Counted from the stretch's first letter, positions 11,627 to 23,404 are shown. The stretch is DNA of 64,000 nucleotides from Proteromonas lacertae (GCA_002245135.1 NGBS01000595.1:62001-126000); one strand, 5' to 3'. The notes: a model not told the origin generated them from the letters alone. Made by a program: numbers and translations.

Positions 11627-12922
11627 ATGAATTGTGATGAATCTTTCGATCTTATATGTAATGAAACTATAGAATTAGATGTTCAGAGTCTGGCAGAGAT
11701 ATATTTTAAAGAATACTTATTGCCAAGAGAAGCAAACGGATTTTCATATTTATCTGAGCAAGCATACATTACAAATTATATGAGAGGTATTCTAGTAGAT
11801 TGGTTAATCGAAGTATCAGAAGATTTCAGACTGCAAAGAACAACGTTATATTTAGCAATATCATTTATCGATAATTACCTATCAAAAGTGAATAATACAG
11901 AAATCCATGAATTCCAATTATTAGGAATAACGGCTCTATTTATTGCACAGAAAATAGAAGAAGTAAGACTTAGAACAGTTCAAGATTTCATTCGATCAAC
12001 TCAAAATTCATATACAAAAATACAACTATTCGATATGGAGCTCAAACTCTGTCAAACCTTGAATTGGAATTTATTATTTGTAACACCCATTATGGTATAT
12101 GATTATTTTTTCGATCAATTATTATCATTGATTAATGGAAGTTCACATACAACTGAATTACTACAACATTCATCTGAATGGTTATATATCAGAGGATGTG
12201 ATTTGTTAGATAGAGTCGTCTTAGATGGTGAACATACAAAATTTAAACCATCTCATTTAGCCGCTTCAGTGTATTATGTTTTGTATGAAGATTTTGGATT
12301 ATCTGAAGAGCAGCTTGAAGAAATTACAGATTATCCAGTCAGAATATTGAATGATTGTTATTGTTATGTTTACACGATTTATAAAATGAGTTATCAACAA
12401 AACGCTCTATTAGATGATGATAATAACTGTCATTTTGAAAAACCATTATTTAATCAAATCTGGAATAATAAATCTTTACATAATTTTCAAGATTATGAAA
12501 AATTGTTATTACAGCGTAGAGTACATACATTAATACCACCATTAGTTCATGACCCTCTTGTAGAGGAGATTCCTATACTCAATCTCTCACCAGAACGAGA
12601 AGAAATTTCATTGGATGGTGAAAAAATGGTCAAACCAGAATCAAGCCATGACACTTCAATATGTTCGATGAATGATAGTAATATTGACCCTGATGTATCT
12701 ATGTGTTCAATTATTGAGACATTAAGTAATGAAAGTGATAAGATTAATAGTAATACAACTTCTCCTTTAAAAGATGGTGAAATTGAGAAAGTTCAGTGTA
12801 GCAAAAGTACTACAACATCTCCCTTAAAGAGAAATGCTGATAGTAGCAGTTGTGAAAGTAGTGAAATGTTTTGTGGTAATGGTAGTGAAATAAATAACAA
12901 GAGAAGGAAAACATTAAACTAA
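11627..12922 (+). CDS. Mitotic-type (A/B) cyclin
   Basis: One uninterrupted exon, 431 residues, unusual here because most neighbours are intron-rich. The cyclin box starts near residue 45 with the signature MRGILVDWLIEV (52-63) and continues with LYLAISFIDNYLS and LLGITALFIAQKIEE; a second cyclin fold covers about 150-260 (FKPSHLAASVYYVLY). The C-terminal 130 residues are Ser/Asn/Thr-rich with several SP/TSPLK sites, possible CDK sites. The N-terminus before the box is only about 40 residues and has no obvious destruction box (RxxL with following Lys), so turnover may differ from classical cyclin B. It would bind and activate a CDK. Confidence 0.93.
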   Translation: MNCDESFDLICNETIELDVQSLAEIYFKEYLLPREANGFSYLSEQAYITNYMRGILVDWLIEVSEDFRLQRTTLYLAISFIDNYLSKVNNTEIHEFQLLGITALFIAQKIEEVRLRTVQDFIRSTQNSYTKIQLFDMELKLCQTLNWNLLFVTPIMVYDYFFDQLLSLINGSSHTTELLQHSSEWLYIRGCDLLDRVVLDGEHTKFKPSHLAASVYYVLYEDFGLSEEQLEEITDYPVRILNDCYCYVYTIYKMSYQQNALLDDDNNCHFEKPLFNQIWNNKSLHNFQDYEKLLLQRRVHTLIPPLVHDPLVEEIPILNLSPEREEISLDGEKMVKPESSHDTSICSMNDSNIDPDVSMCSIIETLSNESDKINSNTTSPLKDGEIEKVQCSKSTTTSPLKRNADSSSCESSEMFCGNGSEINNKRRKTLN

Positions 12923-13089
12923 AACAATAATAGAAAATACATTTTGATAACAAGATTTTAAATTAAAAAAAACAAATAGAATATTCATTTATATTGTTGT
13001 TGTTTTTGTTATATTTTTAATTTCCAAAAGAAAATACAATAATATCTAATAATAATAATCATTAATTAAATTCTATATAATATCATTTT

Positions 13090-14286
13090 TTACTTAAATA
13101 TTTTCTTTCCAGTATTTACAACTCCAGTAATAGCTGAATTAATTCCTTTACCAATCATTCTTCCAGCTTTCTCTGCTTTTGATTCTTCTGGTTGTACTGA
13201 TGATGGTCCTGGTGGATATTGTTGTTGTTGTTGTTGTTGAGATGGTTGAGGTGGAGGAGGTGGTACTTGATATTGATATTGTGGTTGCTGTGGATATACT
13301 TGTTGTGGTTGTTGATATTGTACGGGTTGTGCTACTACTACTGGTGGTCCATATTGTATAGGTTGGTCATTGGGAGGTGGTTGAAATTGAACTTGTTGTT
13401 GTTGTTGTTGTTGGTTTATATTATTATTAACATAAACAGGTTGTGGAGGTTGTTGTTGATTGTTGACAGGCTGAGTTTTTATTACTACTGGTTCAATATT
13501 GACATTTGCTTCTGCTCTCTATTATATATGATATTAAATATAATAAATATTAAGTATATATTAATACAGCTTCTCTTATATAAGAATCACTAATAAAAAA
13601 TCCATACATTGTATCAAATGGTGAACAACAACAACATAAACTTGATAAAACAGCTATAAATACAATAATTAATCTATATATATATATATATATATATATA
13701 CAACAACAAGTTCCAAGAATTGCAAAAATAAACATTACCCATGTTACATTACAATTAATTAAATAAACTGTACTAAAACCATCAGCCATACAGCTCAAAT
13801 CACCTGCTTGAACATTTCCTACTATTGTCCATATAATCCACAAGAAATCGAAACAGAAATATATTGCCATTCCTGGATCTCTACAGAAGAATTCACTGAA
13901 TTCTGAATAACTTAATGAATTTTCTTTTATTCTTTTCTTTAAAGCATAGTTGATGTAAATAAACATTGAAAAATTGATAAAGTGACATACACTATTAATC
14001 TAATCAACAATATAAATAAATCAAAATACCAGTAAAAATATGCTTGCAAACATACTACAATCTGAATCAAAATCAATAGCTCCAAAAATAATTCCTAAAA
14101 CACCTGGTACAATATCCAAAATCACTGTTAGCACCATTGCACACGATACATGACGCATACATGCACTATGAAATTAATTACAGTCAGATACGAAAATGCT
14201 CTGCAACAATCAGTACAACATGCTTCACATAACATGCATGGAGCGCATATAATCGTTCCTATGGACTCACATAATAGCATAGCCAT
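13090..14286 (-). CDS. Multi-pass membrane protein, Cys-rich N-terminus and Gln/Pro-rich tail
   Basis: Exons 14192-14286, 14030-14165, 13702-13999, 13568-13653, 13090-13518; introns 26, 30, 48 and 49 nt; 347 residues. The N-terminus is very rich in Cys (CAPCMLCEACCTDCCRAF), then four or so hydrophobic segments (AMVLTVILDIVPGVLGIIF; FCFDFLWIIWTIVGNV; VTWVMFIFAILGTCC), a CCCC cluster, and a cytosolic-type tail with long Gln runs and PP/QY repeats (13100-13500). The 48-nt intron 13654-13701 is mostly (TA)n and a multiple of three, so it could also be translated (IYIYIYIY). Layout resembles lipidated, tetraspan-like proteins with prion-like tails, but no family is recognised. The leucine-rich frames on the other strand over the tail are its antisense. 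Confidence 0.7.
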
Positions 14287-14391
14287 TTTGAAAATAAAAC
14301 TGATTTAAAAATCAAAATGAATTAACTTTTGTCAAAATAGTTTCATTTAAAACAAAAAACACAACTTGTCAAAAAGAAAAAATAATTTAAT

Positions 14392-15500
14392 TTACCTTTT
14401 TACATATGCGAACAACTCTAACAACATAAAGAAATTGAATATTGTGACATATCCTGTCACAATCGACAAAGTACTTGATTTATTCAATGGATTGAGATTG
14501 AATGGATTTATATCCTATTTAGTTAAAAATATACAAAATATTAATACAATTTTAAGTGTATCTTTAACAAATCTTGGAATAGTGAATGACGCAATATGAA
14601 CAGCTTTTGTATAAAAAGTCAATAAATTACCAAAATTTCTATCTATTCTTCTTGGATACAAATAATATTTTTCTATAAAATAACAAAATAATTATAAAAA
14701 TCTATACTCTTTCTTGTATTAGATAGTAATAAAAATCCATATTGACCTAAAGGTGCTGTAGGTACACAAAAAGAATAATAATTTACTCTCGGAAATATCT
14801 GTTGCAATATTCTAATATCACTTGCATATTCACTCTTCATTTCCCATTCATTATGATATTGTACTGAAACCACTCCATTAATATTCAAATGTCTATTTAA
14901 AAATGAACCAAAATAACTCATTCTATGACAAGTTATATTATGAAATCCAACAATTATAACATCATATTTTAAATTTATATTTTCTTCATCGAATGCTTCA
15001 ATTCCTGAATAAAATTCATGTGTTAATGGATAATGTTTATCTCTGAAGAAGGGATAGTGTTTATAGAAAGATTCCTTCATCTCTGGCGATTCAATGATTA
15101 TATCTATTTTTTCTAAACTACTAGAATGTCTAAGTACTTCATGAATTAATCCAGTATAGTACATATCTATTACTAATATAGATTTGGGATTATAGTGTGA
15201 AAACATAGGTACATGCACAGCCATTTCTTGGTAAGCATATATATCTTTTTCTGATAATCTAACACATGAATCGATTGTTCTAACTCTTCCATATGTTTCA
15301 GTATATAAGTAAGATATTCTCTATTTTTTATAATTACTTATATTTTATACATGACCATTTATATCTTCAGTAATAGCATCAGATTTCAATTTCACAGCAA
15401 AATCATATCCTATTATTTTATTTTATAGCAATAAGTAAATACCATATTCATTTGCTAATTGTGTATCAAATCTAAACCATAATTTATTATAAGTTTGCAT
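14392..15500 (-). CDS. Spermidine-synthase-fold protein, probably non-catalytic
   Basis: Five exons: 15443-15500, 15351-15409, 14708-15320, 14548-14672, 14392-14514; introns 33, 30, 35 and 33 nt; 325 residues. The N-terminal half matches polyamine aminopropyltransferases: YTETYGRVRTIDSCVRLSE, KDIYAYQEMAVHVPMFSHYNPKSILVI and VLRHSSSLEKIDIIIESPEM. Downstream are YHNEWEM, PLGQYGFLLLSN and ASFTIPRFVKDTL, all in family order. The GGGDGG motif that binds decarboxylated SAM is replaced by DMYYTG, and the catalytic DSSDP region by IVGFHNIT, so aminopropyl transfer is unlikely. A C-terminal extension ends in a hydrophobic segment (YVTIFNFFMLLELF) not typical of the family. It may be a regulatory paralog or a new enzyme using the fold. 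Confidence 0.8.
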
Positions 15501-15617
15501 TAATCAAGAAGATAATCAAGAAAATCCAAAATAGAATAAAAGATATTCGTTTCTTAAGAAAGCTTGATAAAATTTGGGTGAATTTTTGGCTCAACCCTTA
15601 CTTTTTATTTTTGTTTT

Positions 15618-16949
15618 ATGTCTTTATCAAAACTTCTTGTTGTCTTCTTTATAATAGAATTAGTTACTTCATGTAATAATCTCTGTAATAAACATGGTAT
15701 CTGCAGTACTAGAGATAAATGTGTCTGTTATCCTGGATGGGGTGGTGCAGATTGTTCATTAAGTATTTAACCTTATTTATTTATTTTAATAATAGGATCT
15801 TGTCCTTATTCTGAAGCTTATGTTGATGTAATTTTAGGTGATTTGAATCATGACGGAAGTATTTCAGATGATCAAGTAAAAACTGAATGGTATCCAGACT
15901 ATGGCCAAATAGAAAACTTAGGAGAATATGGTAGGAAGTACAAACATATGTACGCCGAATGTAGCAACGCTGGCATATGTAACAGACAAACTGGTGATTG
16001 TGAGTGTTTTGCAGGTTATGAAGGTAGTTCCTGTCAACGTAGATCCTGTCCTAAGACAGATGAAGGAATTTGCTCCTCTCATGGAGTGTGTGTACCAGGT
16101 TATAAAGATAAAGTAGAAAATAAGAATAAATGGGAATTACGTAAATATTATAAGTGTCGATGTGATAAAGGATATACTGGATATGATTGTAGTGAAAGGA
16201 CTTGTCAGAATGGAGTTGATCCATTACAAGTGAATAATATGTTTATGAATTATAAATTCTCATTGCCACATAATCATACTGATCCTACTAGAAAATTACA
16301 AGATAATCCACGTCCTGTACCTAATGCAATGGCTCCATTTTATTTTGATATTGAATTTAATGGTGTTAAATATGTATCTCCTTATATATCAGAAAGAGAA
16401 ATTACACAACTATGTAATGGCAAATTGACTACAATTTATAATAAAACTATTGGATTAAACTTCCAAGAGGAAATTAGAAGAGCTTTACAAACACTACCTC
16501 CTATTTCACAATCAAGTGTATTATTATCATGTAATCAAGAAAAATTACCAACAAGTGGTTCTACAAATCATTCAGAAGATAATATGAATAAAGTATTAGT
16601 GACAATTAGTGTAGAATATACTGATTTTGATGCATTTAAAAATTCAAAATTATATATCCATGAAATGTATAATAATGGAAATATTACTACTGATGGTAAA
16701 ATTGATAATGATCCTATAACTAATAATCCATATCATACAAATTCTGAGTTTGTTACAAGTACAGATGGTGATAGTAAAGCTTACCTTGAAGAAGTTATAT
16801 CTGAAGCAGTAAAGGAATATCCATCTGATGTAACAACTACTAAGGAATGTAGTGGAAGAGGTAAATGTAATAAAAATACAGGATTATGTGAATGTTTTTA
16901 CGGATTTTATGGATCAGCTTGTAATATGCAATTAAAATTAGCTGTGTAG
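15618..16949 (+). CDS. Secreted EGF-like (tenascin-like) protein
   Basis: Two exons, 15618-15762 and 15796-16949 (33-nt intron, phase 1); 432 residues. It starts with a signal peptide (LLVVFFIIELVTSC) and has EGF-like units: CNNLCNKHGICSTRDKC near the N-terminus, CSNAGICNRQTGDCECFAGY, CPKTDEGICSSHGVC and, at the far C-terminus, CSGRGKCNKNTGLCECFYGF. Between the last two is a non-EGF domain of about 220 residues with several N-glycosylation sites. No membrane anchor is seen, so it is likely secreted or bound at the surface. Proteins of this make-up (repeated ECSNxGxCxxxTGxCxC) are common in stramenopiles and some other protists, with functions mostly unknown. Confidence 0.88.
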
Positions 16950-17053
16950 AAAAAAGATTGTTATTATAATTTATATATATTACTTTGTATTATTAAAAAG
17001 AAAAATGTGTGTTGGGGTTTGATTTCTGTTTGAATTTCTCAAAATTCATTTTA

Positions 17054-19412
17054 ATGTTTAACGGCGTAGATAAATATAGTGGCAAAGTTATTGAAGGAGA
17101 TGAAGCTAATTGTGATGATATATCGTATCATAAACGAATATAATCAAATAGAACTGTATTATCAACTTCATCAGCAACTGAGACAATTATAGCATCAAAT
17201 GAAGAAGGAACGTATTTTTATTGATTTAAATATTACAGTTTAATCGCATTCAAAGCAAAACTAGACACAGAAGAAGGAGGATTAATGTGGAATCCAAGTT
17301 ACGATGTTCAGAACGATTACAAAACAGCATTATCAACTTCACAAATGGTTTCAATGCTTCATGATACAAGAAGAAATGAATTATATAAAAAAGCAATTAA
17401 TCAAATAATCCAAGACTTTATCAAAGAAAATAATCGTCCACCAACAGTATTAGATATTGGTTCAGGTACTGGATTATTATCATTACTTGCAGCTGAAGCA
17501 GGAGCTGCAAAAGTCTTAGCATTTGAACAAATGAAAATTTTGGCAGATATCTCCACCCAAATAATAGAAGATAACGGATACAATTCAAAAATTACTGTCT
17601 TAAACTTAAAGTCCACTCAACTTAGTGAAGAAAATGAAGATTTAAAATGTGATGTAATGGTATCAGAAATCCTAGACAGTATTCTACTAGGGGAAGGAGT
17701 TATACCAGCAGTACGACATGCAAAGAAATATTTATTAAACAAAAATAATATAAAAAAAGAATATAAGATAATCCCACAAAATGCCAAAATATATGGAAGT
17801 TTAATATATTCAAAAACCATTGAGAATATGAGTAGTATAGAGAATATGTATATTCATTATAATGATAATGAAATTGAACATTTAAGTGGAAGTGAAGAAG
17901 AAGATAAGTGTATGAATGGAGTTAATTGTTTACCTGTAAAATTTACTTTTATTTTAATTTATTTATTTATTTATAGGTTCATACAGACAATTTAGATTAT
18001 ATTCAAATAAGTGATTATAATGTAATTCACAATATCGACTTAATAAATGTTCCAGAAGATAACAAAATTTTAAATGATATAGTGAAATATAAAATCAATC
18101 AAAATGGAAAGATAAATGGAATATTGATATATTGGGAATGTAATTTATATAATAATATCATTTATTCAACAAAACCAAACGAAGAAATATGTGATTCTTT
18201 GTGGCAAGATCATTGGATTCCAATAATATATCCGTTACAACCAACAAACGTGAGTTTGAATGATGAAATTGCGTTGAATTGTTATTATAATAATCGTAGA
18301 TTATGGTTTTCATTTTATAATCATGATGATGATATTAATTCTTCTTCTTCTTCTTCTATTTTAAAATGTAATTGTTTACATCATATTATTCATACACCAA
18401 TGAGAATATCGATGTTGAATAATCAATATAGAAATAAATATTTTGAAAATATAATAAATGAAGGATTTACTAGAAAAGGAAGTATATTTTGTTTATACAT
18501 ATATATATAGAAGAATCATTGTTATTAGATATATCAGATGGTAGTCTTTGTACATTTATCTCTTCAAAATTATATCCAAACAGTTATTCTATTGAAGATA
18601 AAACACTATCAATTGAATTATACTCGAAAGTATAAATTATATATATATATATGAATAGATAGCAAAACGTAATCACAACATCACTATTCTCAATGGAACT
18701 TGTAAATTATTGACGCCTGAAATAATCAACAATCAAATCATAGATATTCTAATAAGTGAAATATTCTACTATCAAATGGAAGATTTAGTAATTATGAGTG
18801 CATTTAATTATTGGTATCAAAAGGATTGTTTATTGAGAAATAATATTATTAATAAGGAGACAATATTATATCCTGCAAAGTGTAATATTGTTTGTGCTGT
18901 AGTAGAATTTAAAGTATTTATAATAATATTTTTCTAGATTTTTCTATAATTTTCTTATTCTAATTTATTTATAGGATTTATATAATGGATATGGTTTAGC
19001 AGGAAGTCCTTGTGGATTCAATCACAAATCATTCGACAATTTGCTGAACAACTGTTGGAATAATTACGAATTTCCATTTCCACTTTGGATGTATAAAACT
19101 AAACTCTTATCTAATCCATCAGTTTTAATTGAATTGAATTATACTGAAATTATTCATTCTTTATCTAATTCTATTAATATTAATATTAAACATAATGGAA
19201 TTGTTCATGGATTAGTTATTTGGACTGAATTTTTATATTCAAATAATTATCCACTTTTATCGACTGGTTTAAATGATAAAAAAGAATTTTCAAAAGAGTT
19301 TAAACAGATTGTCAAGTTTGTTAAGGTTCCAAAGAATGTTGAAATTGGTGATAATGTTAATGTGAAATTTGAATTTGATTCTACTGCCGCTGAGTGGAAG
19401 ATTGAGTTTTAA
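17054..19412 (+). CDS. Protein arginine N-methyltransferase 7 (PRMT7-like)
   Basis: Seven exons: 17054-17124, 17152-17211, 17239-17935, 17977-18481, 18511-18629, 18659-18913, 18975-19412; introns 27, 27, 41, 29, 29 and 61 nt; 714 residues, near the ~690 of PRMT7. The first catalytic module has SQMVSMLHDTRRNELYKKA, motif I VLDIGSGTGLLSLLA, the acidic FEQ post-I site and the double-E loop SEILDSILLGEGVIP. A second PRMT-like half follows, as in PRMT7, with weaker motifs and HNGIVHGLVIWTEF at the beta-barrel end. PRMT7 makes monomethyl-arginine on histones and RNA-binding proteins. The N-terminal ~60 residues upstream of the domain are poorly conserved in type and rest on two short introns. Confidence 0.9.
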
Positions 19413-19572
19413 AAATGAGATTATGTTTTTGTTTTTAGTGTTCTATTTGTATTTAGGTTATATTTATATAAAAAATATTCAACAAACACAAAGAATGATA
19501 AAAATTAAAATTGAACTGACTATATAATATAGTCAGTAATGTTTTAAAAATTTTCTGTTATTTAATAATATA

Positions 19573-20439
19573 ATGAATTCTAAATTTTATTATTCTGTAT
19601 TTAATAGTAGTTCAACAATCAATTTCACTGATACACCTGTGTTAGACAAGATTGATAATATGGAATGTGGATTAAGCCAAAAGTTATTGCATCCTCTGCT
19701 TGTAAAGTAGATTCTAATTATTTATATTTTTATATATAGCCCAATTCAAACTAAAGCCGAATTCTATGTCAAAATAATAGATCGTTCCAAAGGCGAATTA
19801 GAATTGTCACATCCAGCAAGTAGGATGCATTTATACTCCCAAAAGTCAAAGAACGATGAATTTCTAATATATCAGAATACCTACAGTATCTATCAGAAAA
19901 ATACTGATAATTATTGTTGTTCACTCGTTAAGAAAGATAATGAGTTTGTATTATACAACAGATTCTGTCGATATTGTGATAATGACCTTCACAAATATAC
20001 ATGTAACATTAGTTATTCAAATGAACAGAACGAAGAAAATAAAAGAGAATGTTTAATGAAAATTCAAAAGAAAGATGTACAATTTAATTCAATTAAAACA
20101 ACACTCTCAAATATATTTATTCCTTCTTATGACAATACTACAAAGAAGAAATATGTATGGTGTAAAAGAACAAATCAAATAGAATCAACAACTACAGTTA
20201 TAACATCTAAATTGCCAAATTATGATAGAATTACAAAGATTCTATCACTTCATTTTGATAATAATGAGAGTGAGGTAAAATATTTACCTTCCAAAAGAAA
20301 TTTTATATTACAAAACCCTGATAATGAAGTTGTAGTTCAATTTTCAAAAACTGACAAAAAGCAATATAAATTGACTATATATTCAATGATGTCAATAATT
20401 GAAGCGTTTGGAGTAGTATTGTCTTATTTTTCTGATTAA
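19573..20439 (+). CDS. Tubby C-terminal-like domain protein (tentative)
   Basis: Two exons, 19573-19706 and 19740-20439 (33-nt intron, phase 2); 277 residues. Beta-rich central part with Cys-rich CCSLVKKDNEFVLYNRFCRYC and a hydrophobic helix at the very end (MMSIIEAFGVVLSYFSD). A 12-strand beta barrel closed by such a C-terminal helix is the layout of tubby, scramblase and LURP-one proteins, whose last helix reads similarly (for example PLSALQAFAICL). This is a resemblance in pattern, not a motif match. No signal peptide. It could instead be a lineage-specific family. Confidence 0.4.
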
Positions 20440-20525
20440 TAATTAAGTATTTTTCATTAGTGTTTGTGTTTAAAAAAAGAAATTTCATTTTACATATAAA
20501 ATAGCTTGAATTCTTGTTTGACAGA

Positions 20526-21596
20526 ATGAAATATTTATTTTGCTTTATTTTGATTATTTTGATAATAATGTTTTTTATAATATGTGCAATTTTAGTGTAT
20601 TTTCCCAACATATATAGCATGTATGATGAAAAAGTAAATATACCAAAAACGTTTACATTGATGGATAAACAGATAAATGACAGATTAGAACAGTTGTACA
20701 AAGCGTATGATAATTGCTCAGATAAATATCCAATGAAGTGTGGTTATATTTATGAAGGAAAACGTACTAGTCATCCTCGTTCTAAACATAAAACATATAT
20801 GGCTAAATTTCCCGTCAATTTTTCAGTTATATCACAATCAACAAAGAAATGTTTCAAAGCTTCTTTAATCATTTCAGTAGTTTCAGCAACAGATGCCTTT
20901 ATCAACAGATATTCATATAGAACATCATATTCAGTATATAAAGATAAATATCCTTTATATTTCTTCATCGGTTTATCAAGAAATGAGACAATTAATGGAT
21001 TAATATTTGAAGAAAATAAGAAATATGATGATATGATAATATTTGATTATTTAAGTAGTTATTATAACAATTCAATTCAATTTATTATGAGTATGAGATG
21101 GTTAAATGACAATTGTAAAGATTATAGATATATATTAAGTCAACAAAGTGATACATTCGTAAATATTCCATATTATCAACAACATTTTGAAAATTCCTCA
21201 GTAAATCATACAGTCATTTCTATTATAAGAAGATCATTTGGAGTAATAAGAGATGAAAATAATCCTTGGTACATGCCAAGATCAGCTTATAATGAAAGTA
21301 AAACTTGGCCTGATTTCCCTGTTATTCCTCACATTATGTTATTTAAAGATACAGTTAAAAAGATAGTAAATGCTTCAAATTATGTTAAGACAGTTGTATT
21401 TATGGATGATGTTTATTTAGGAATGTTATTGAAGTATTCAAATCTTACTAAAACATTAAAGAATTTAAGTCCTTTAATATTATTTTTTCGTTATTTTTAT
21501 ATACCGAATTTTACAGTATTTAAAGAAACGATGTTATTTATGCACAGTGTTCAACCAGGTGCAGTGTATTATTTATCTTCAAAAATTTATAATTGA
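20526..21596 (+). CDS. GT31-like glycosyltransferase (beta-1,3-galactosyltransferase fold), type II membrane
   Basis: Intron-free, 356 residues. Residues 3-27 are a signal anchor (LFCFILIILIIMFFIICAILVYF), giving a Golgi type II topology. Family landmarks: YFFIGLSRN, EENKKYDDMIIFDYLSSYYN (the E...Y.DI...DF.DSY.N motif), WLNDNC, and VFMDDVYLG in place of EDVYVG. The metal-binding DxD that normally lies in K.DDD.fv appears here as QQSDTFVN, so only one Asp remains. There are several N-glycosylation sites. If active, it would transfer a sugar to glycans of secreted proteins; the altered DxD raises doubt. The start used is the ATG directly before the anchor. Confidence 0.75.
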   Translation: MKYLFCFILIILIIMFFIICAILVYFPNIYSMYDEKVNIPKTFTLMDKQINDRLEQLYKAYDNCSDKYPMKCGYIYEGKRTSHPRSKHKTYMAKFPVNFSVISQSTKKCFKASLIISVVSATDAFINRYSYRTSYSVYKDKYPLYFFIGLSRNETINGLIFEENKKYDDMIIFDYLSSYYNNSIQFIMSMRWLNDNCKDYRYILSQQSDTFVNIPYYQQHFENSSVNHTVISIIRRSFGVIRDENNPWYMPRSAYNESKTWPDFPVIPHIMLFKDTVKKIVNASNYVKTVVFMDDVYLGMLLKYSNLTKTLKNLSPLILFFRYFYIPNFTVFKETMLFMHSVQPGAVYYLSSKIYN

Positions 21597-21776
21597 AAGT
21601 TTATAGAGTTGTTTTAGTGTGTGAATGTGAGATATAGGAAATGTAAAATATGAAAGAAATGAAGTGGATTTATAATTTGTAATTAATACAACAAAAAATG
21701 AATAGCTAAACAACAATAGATGATTATTCATAATTTAAAATTTTCAGCGAAAGACTTATATTCATTTATCTATTCT

Positions 21777-22688
21777 TCATACAACTATTTGCGAGGTAGA
21801 AGTAAGTATTTTTTTACTACTATCGTTTATAATTTCACATTTTTTATTCCATTCTTTCCACATTGTTGAATAAAACACAACAAATCCAATAAATACACCT
21901 AATACACTTCCAGCTAATATATCACTAAAATGATGTTTATTATCTTTCTAATTACAATAAAATAAATAAACAAAATACAGGACGAGATCCAGCAATTAAA
22001 AAACCACCTAATAATGGGATTGAAGAAAATATTATCTTTAAAAATGTTTGTCGATTTTCATATATTTGATTTAATATCATAAATAGGAATAATGAAGTAA
22101 AACTCAATCCTGCACATGAATAAGATGAATGTCCTGATGGAAAACTCTTTCTTAATCCTGCTAATTCAGATTTCTATTGATATTTTATATTGAATTTATA
22201 ATTTTATACTGAACAATTGCATTTGGAATAATCTCCTCTCATTCCCATTGTTCCATATATTCCAGTTACATTGTCATATGGATAATGACATGCGTCAAAG
22301 AAATTTGGACGTAATCTACCACAATAGACTTTTAAATAATCAGTAACACATTTCGTAAGAAGAAATGCCTGTAATAACGATATTATTGACCTTTGTAAAC
22401 TCTACATTCATATCATAAAATACAACTATATACAGGCATCTTTATTCTGTCTGTTACTTTGGGAATTATTAAGGATAAACAAATAACAACCACCAGTGGT
22501 AAGGCAACAGAGTATATATACAGTTCTACAGTGCTGACAGTACTACTATGATAAGGTCTAGATATTGTTGGATCACCTTCAAAGAATTCTGGATGAAAAG
22601 GTTCAATGAAATAATAAATTACTTCAATTATAGCAAGCAATACAAGTAACAGAATTCCCCATATATCTATTTGATTTAAAACAGACAT
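21777..22688 (-). CDS. PAP2-family lipid phosphate phosphatase
   Basis: Four exons: 22434-22688, 22210-22401, 21979-22173, 21777-21947; introns 32, 36 and 31 nt, all phase 0; 270 residues, typical of LPP proteins. Catalytic motifs in order: C1 KVYCGRLRPNFFDAC, C2 KSFPSGHSSYS, and C3, which is split by the last intron, GSRP then KDNKHHFSDILAG. Six TM segments are expected. It would dephosphorylate phosphatidate and related lipids at ER or plasma membrane. The motif AAAAATATATTCGTTTT sits about 35-50 bases upstream of the start (22721-22739). Confidence 0.93.
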
Positions 22689-22757
22689 GATATAAAGAGA
22701 TTTTCAAGATTCAAAAATTAGAAAAACGAATATATTTTTAGAAATTTAACAATATTA

Positions 22758-23404
22758 TCAACTATGATGTTTCTGAAGGTATGAAGATATTTCTTTACAA
22801 AAATGATTCAATGGAAAACCCATCACATTATAATAACAACCATTAATTCCTTCTATCAAACAACCACCTATTCCTTGAATACCATATGATCCTGCTTTAT
22901 CTAATGGTTCTTTTGTATTTACATATTCTTTTATCATTTCTTCACTCATCTCACAAAACTTAACTGAGGTTTTATCAGAGAATTCTATTGTTTCTTTTGT
23001 TTTGCATATATAAATAACAACACCACTATATACTTCATGACTTTTTCCATTCAATTCTTTGAGAGCATTCAAAGCATCTTCTTCATTTTTGGGTTTTCCT
23101 AATAATCTACCATTACTTGCAACAACTGTATCACATGCTATTATTATATCACATTTATCATTCATTTTATTGAATATATCAATGGCTTTACCTCTAGCTG
23201 TTTCAATTACAAATTTATCCTATTGTAAATATTACAAAATAATAATAATGGCAAAATTTTTGATGAATCGATGTTTTCTTCAAAAGAAGAAGGAACAACT
23301 TCGAATTTCAACCCAATTTTACTTAGAATCTCTGATCTTCTAGGAGATCGAGATGCTAATATGACTTTCATTTCATTCAATTGTTTAACAAATGGATACA
23401 ACAT
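22758..23404 (-). CDS. Maf/ASMTL-like nucleotide pyrophosphatase, unresolved junction
   Basis: Two open stretches cover the family. The first (about 23240-23404) has VILASRSPRRSEILSKIG and SSFEEN; the start could be 23404 or the Met at 23371, which gives the usual Maf N-terminus. The second (down to 22758) has TARGKAIDIF, IIACDTVVASNGRLLGKP, GVVIYICKT and GSYGIQGIGGCLIEGINGCYYNVMGFP. All Maf motifs are present. Maf proteins hydrolyse non-canonical or damaged nucleoside triphosphates. The stretches are in different frames near 23220-23240; the only GT-AG interval (16 nt) is far shorter than any other intron here and gives the wrong frame. Either one base is wrong in the assembly, a non-standard junction is used, or the gene is newly frameshifted. 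Confidence 0.8.

Noticed and set aside
13179-13593. Leu/Val-rich plus-strand frames that look like membrane proteins
   Set aside because: They are the antisense of the Gln/Pro-rich tail of the minus-strand membrane protein.
14366-14599. 77-residue plus-strand frame
   Set aside because: Lacks an ATG start and lies antisense to the last two exons of the spermidine-synthase-like gene, which splice in frame.
23221-23236. A 16-nt intron in the Maf gene
   Set aside because: Shorter than any other intron here and it yields an immediate stop in the wrong frame.
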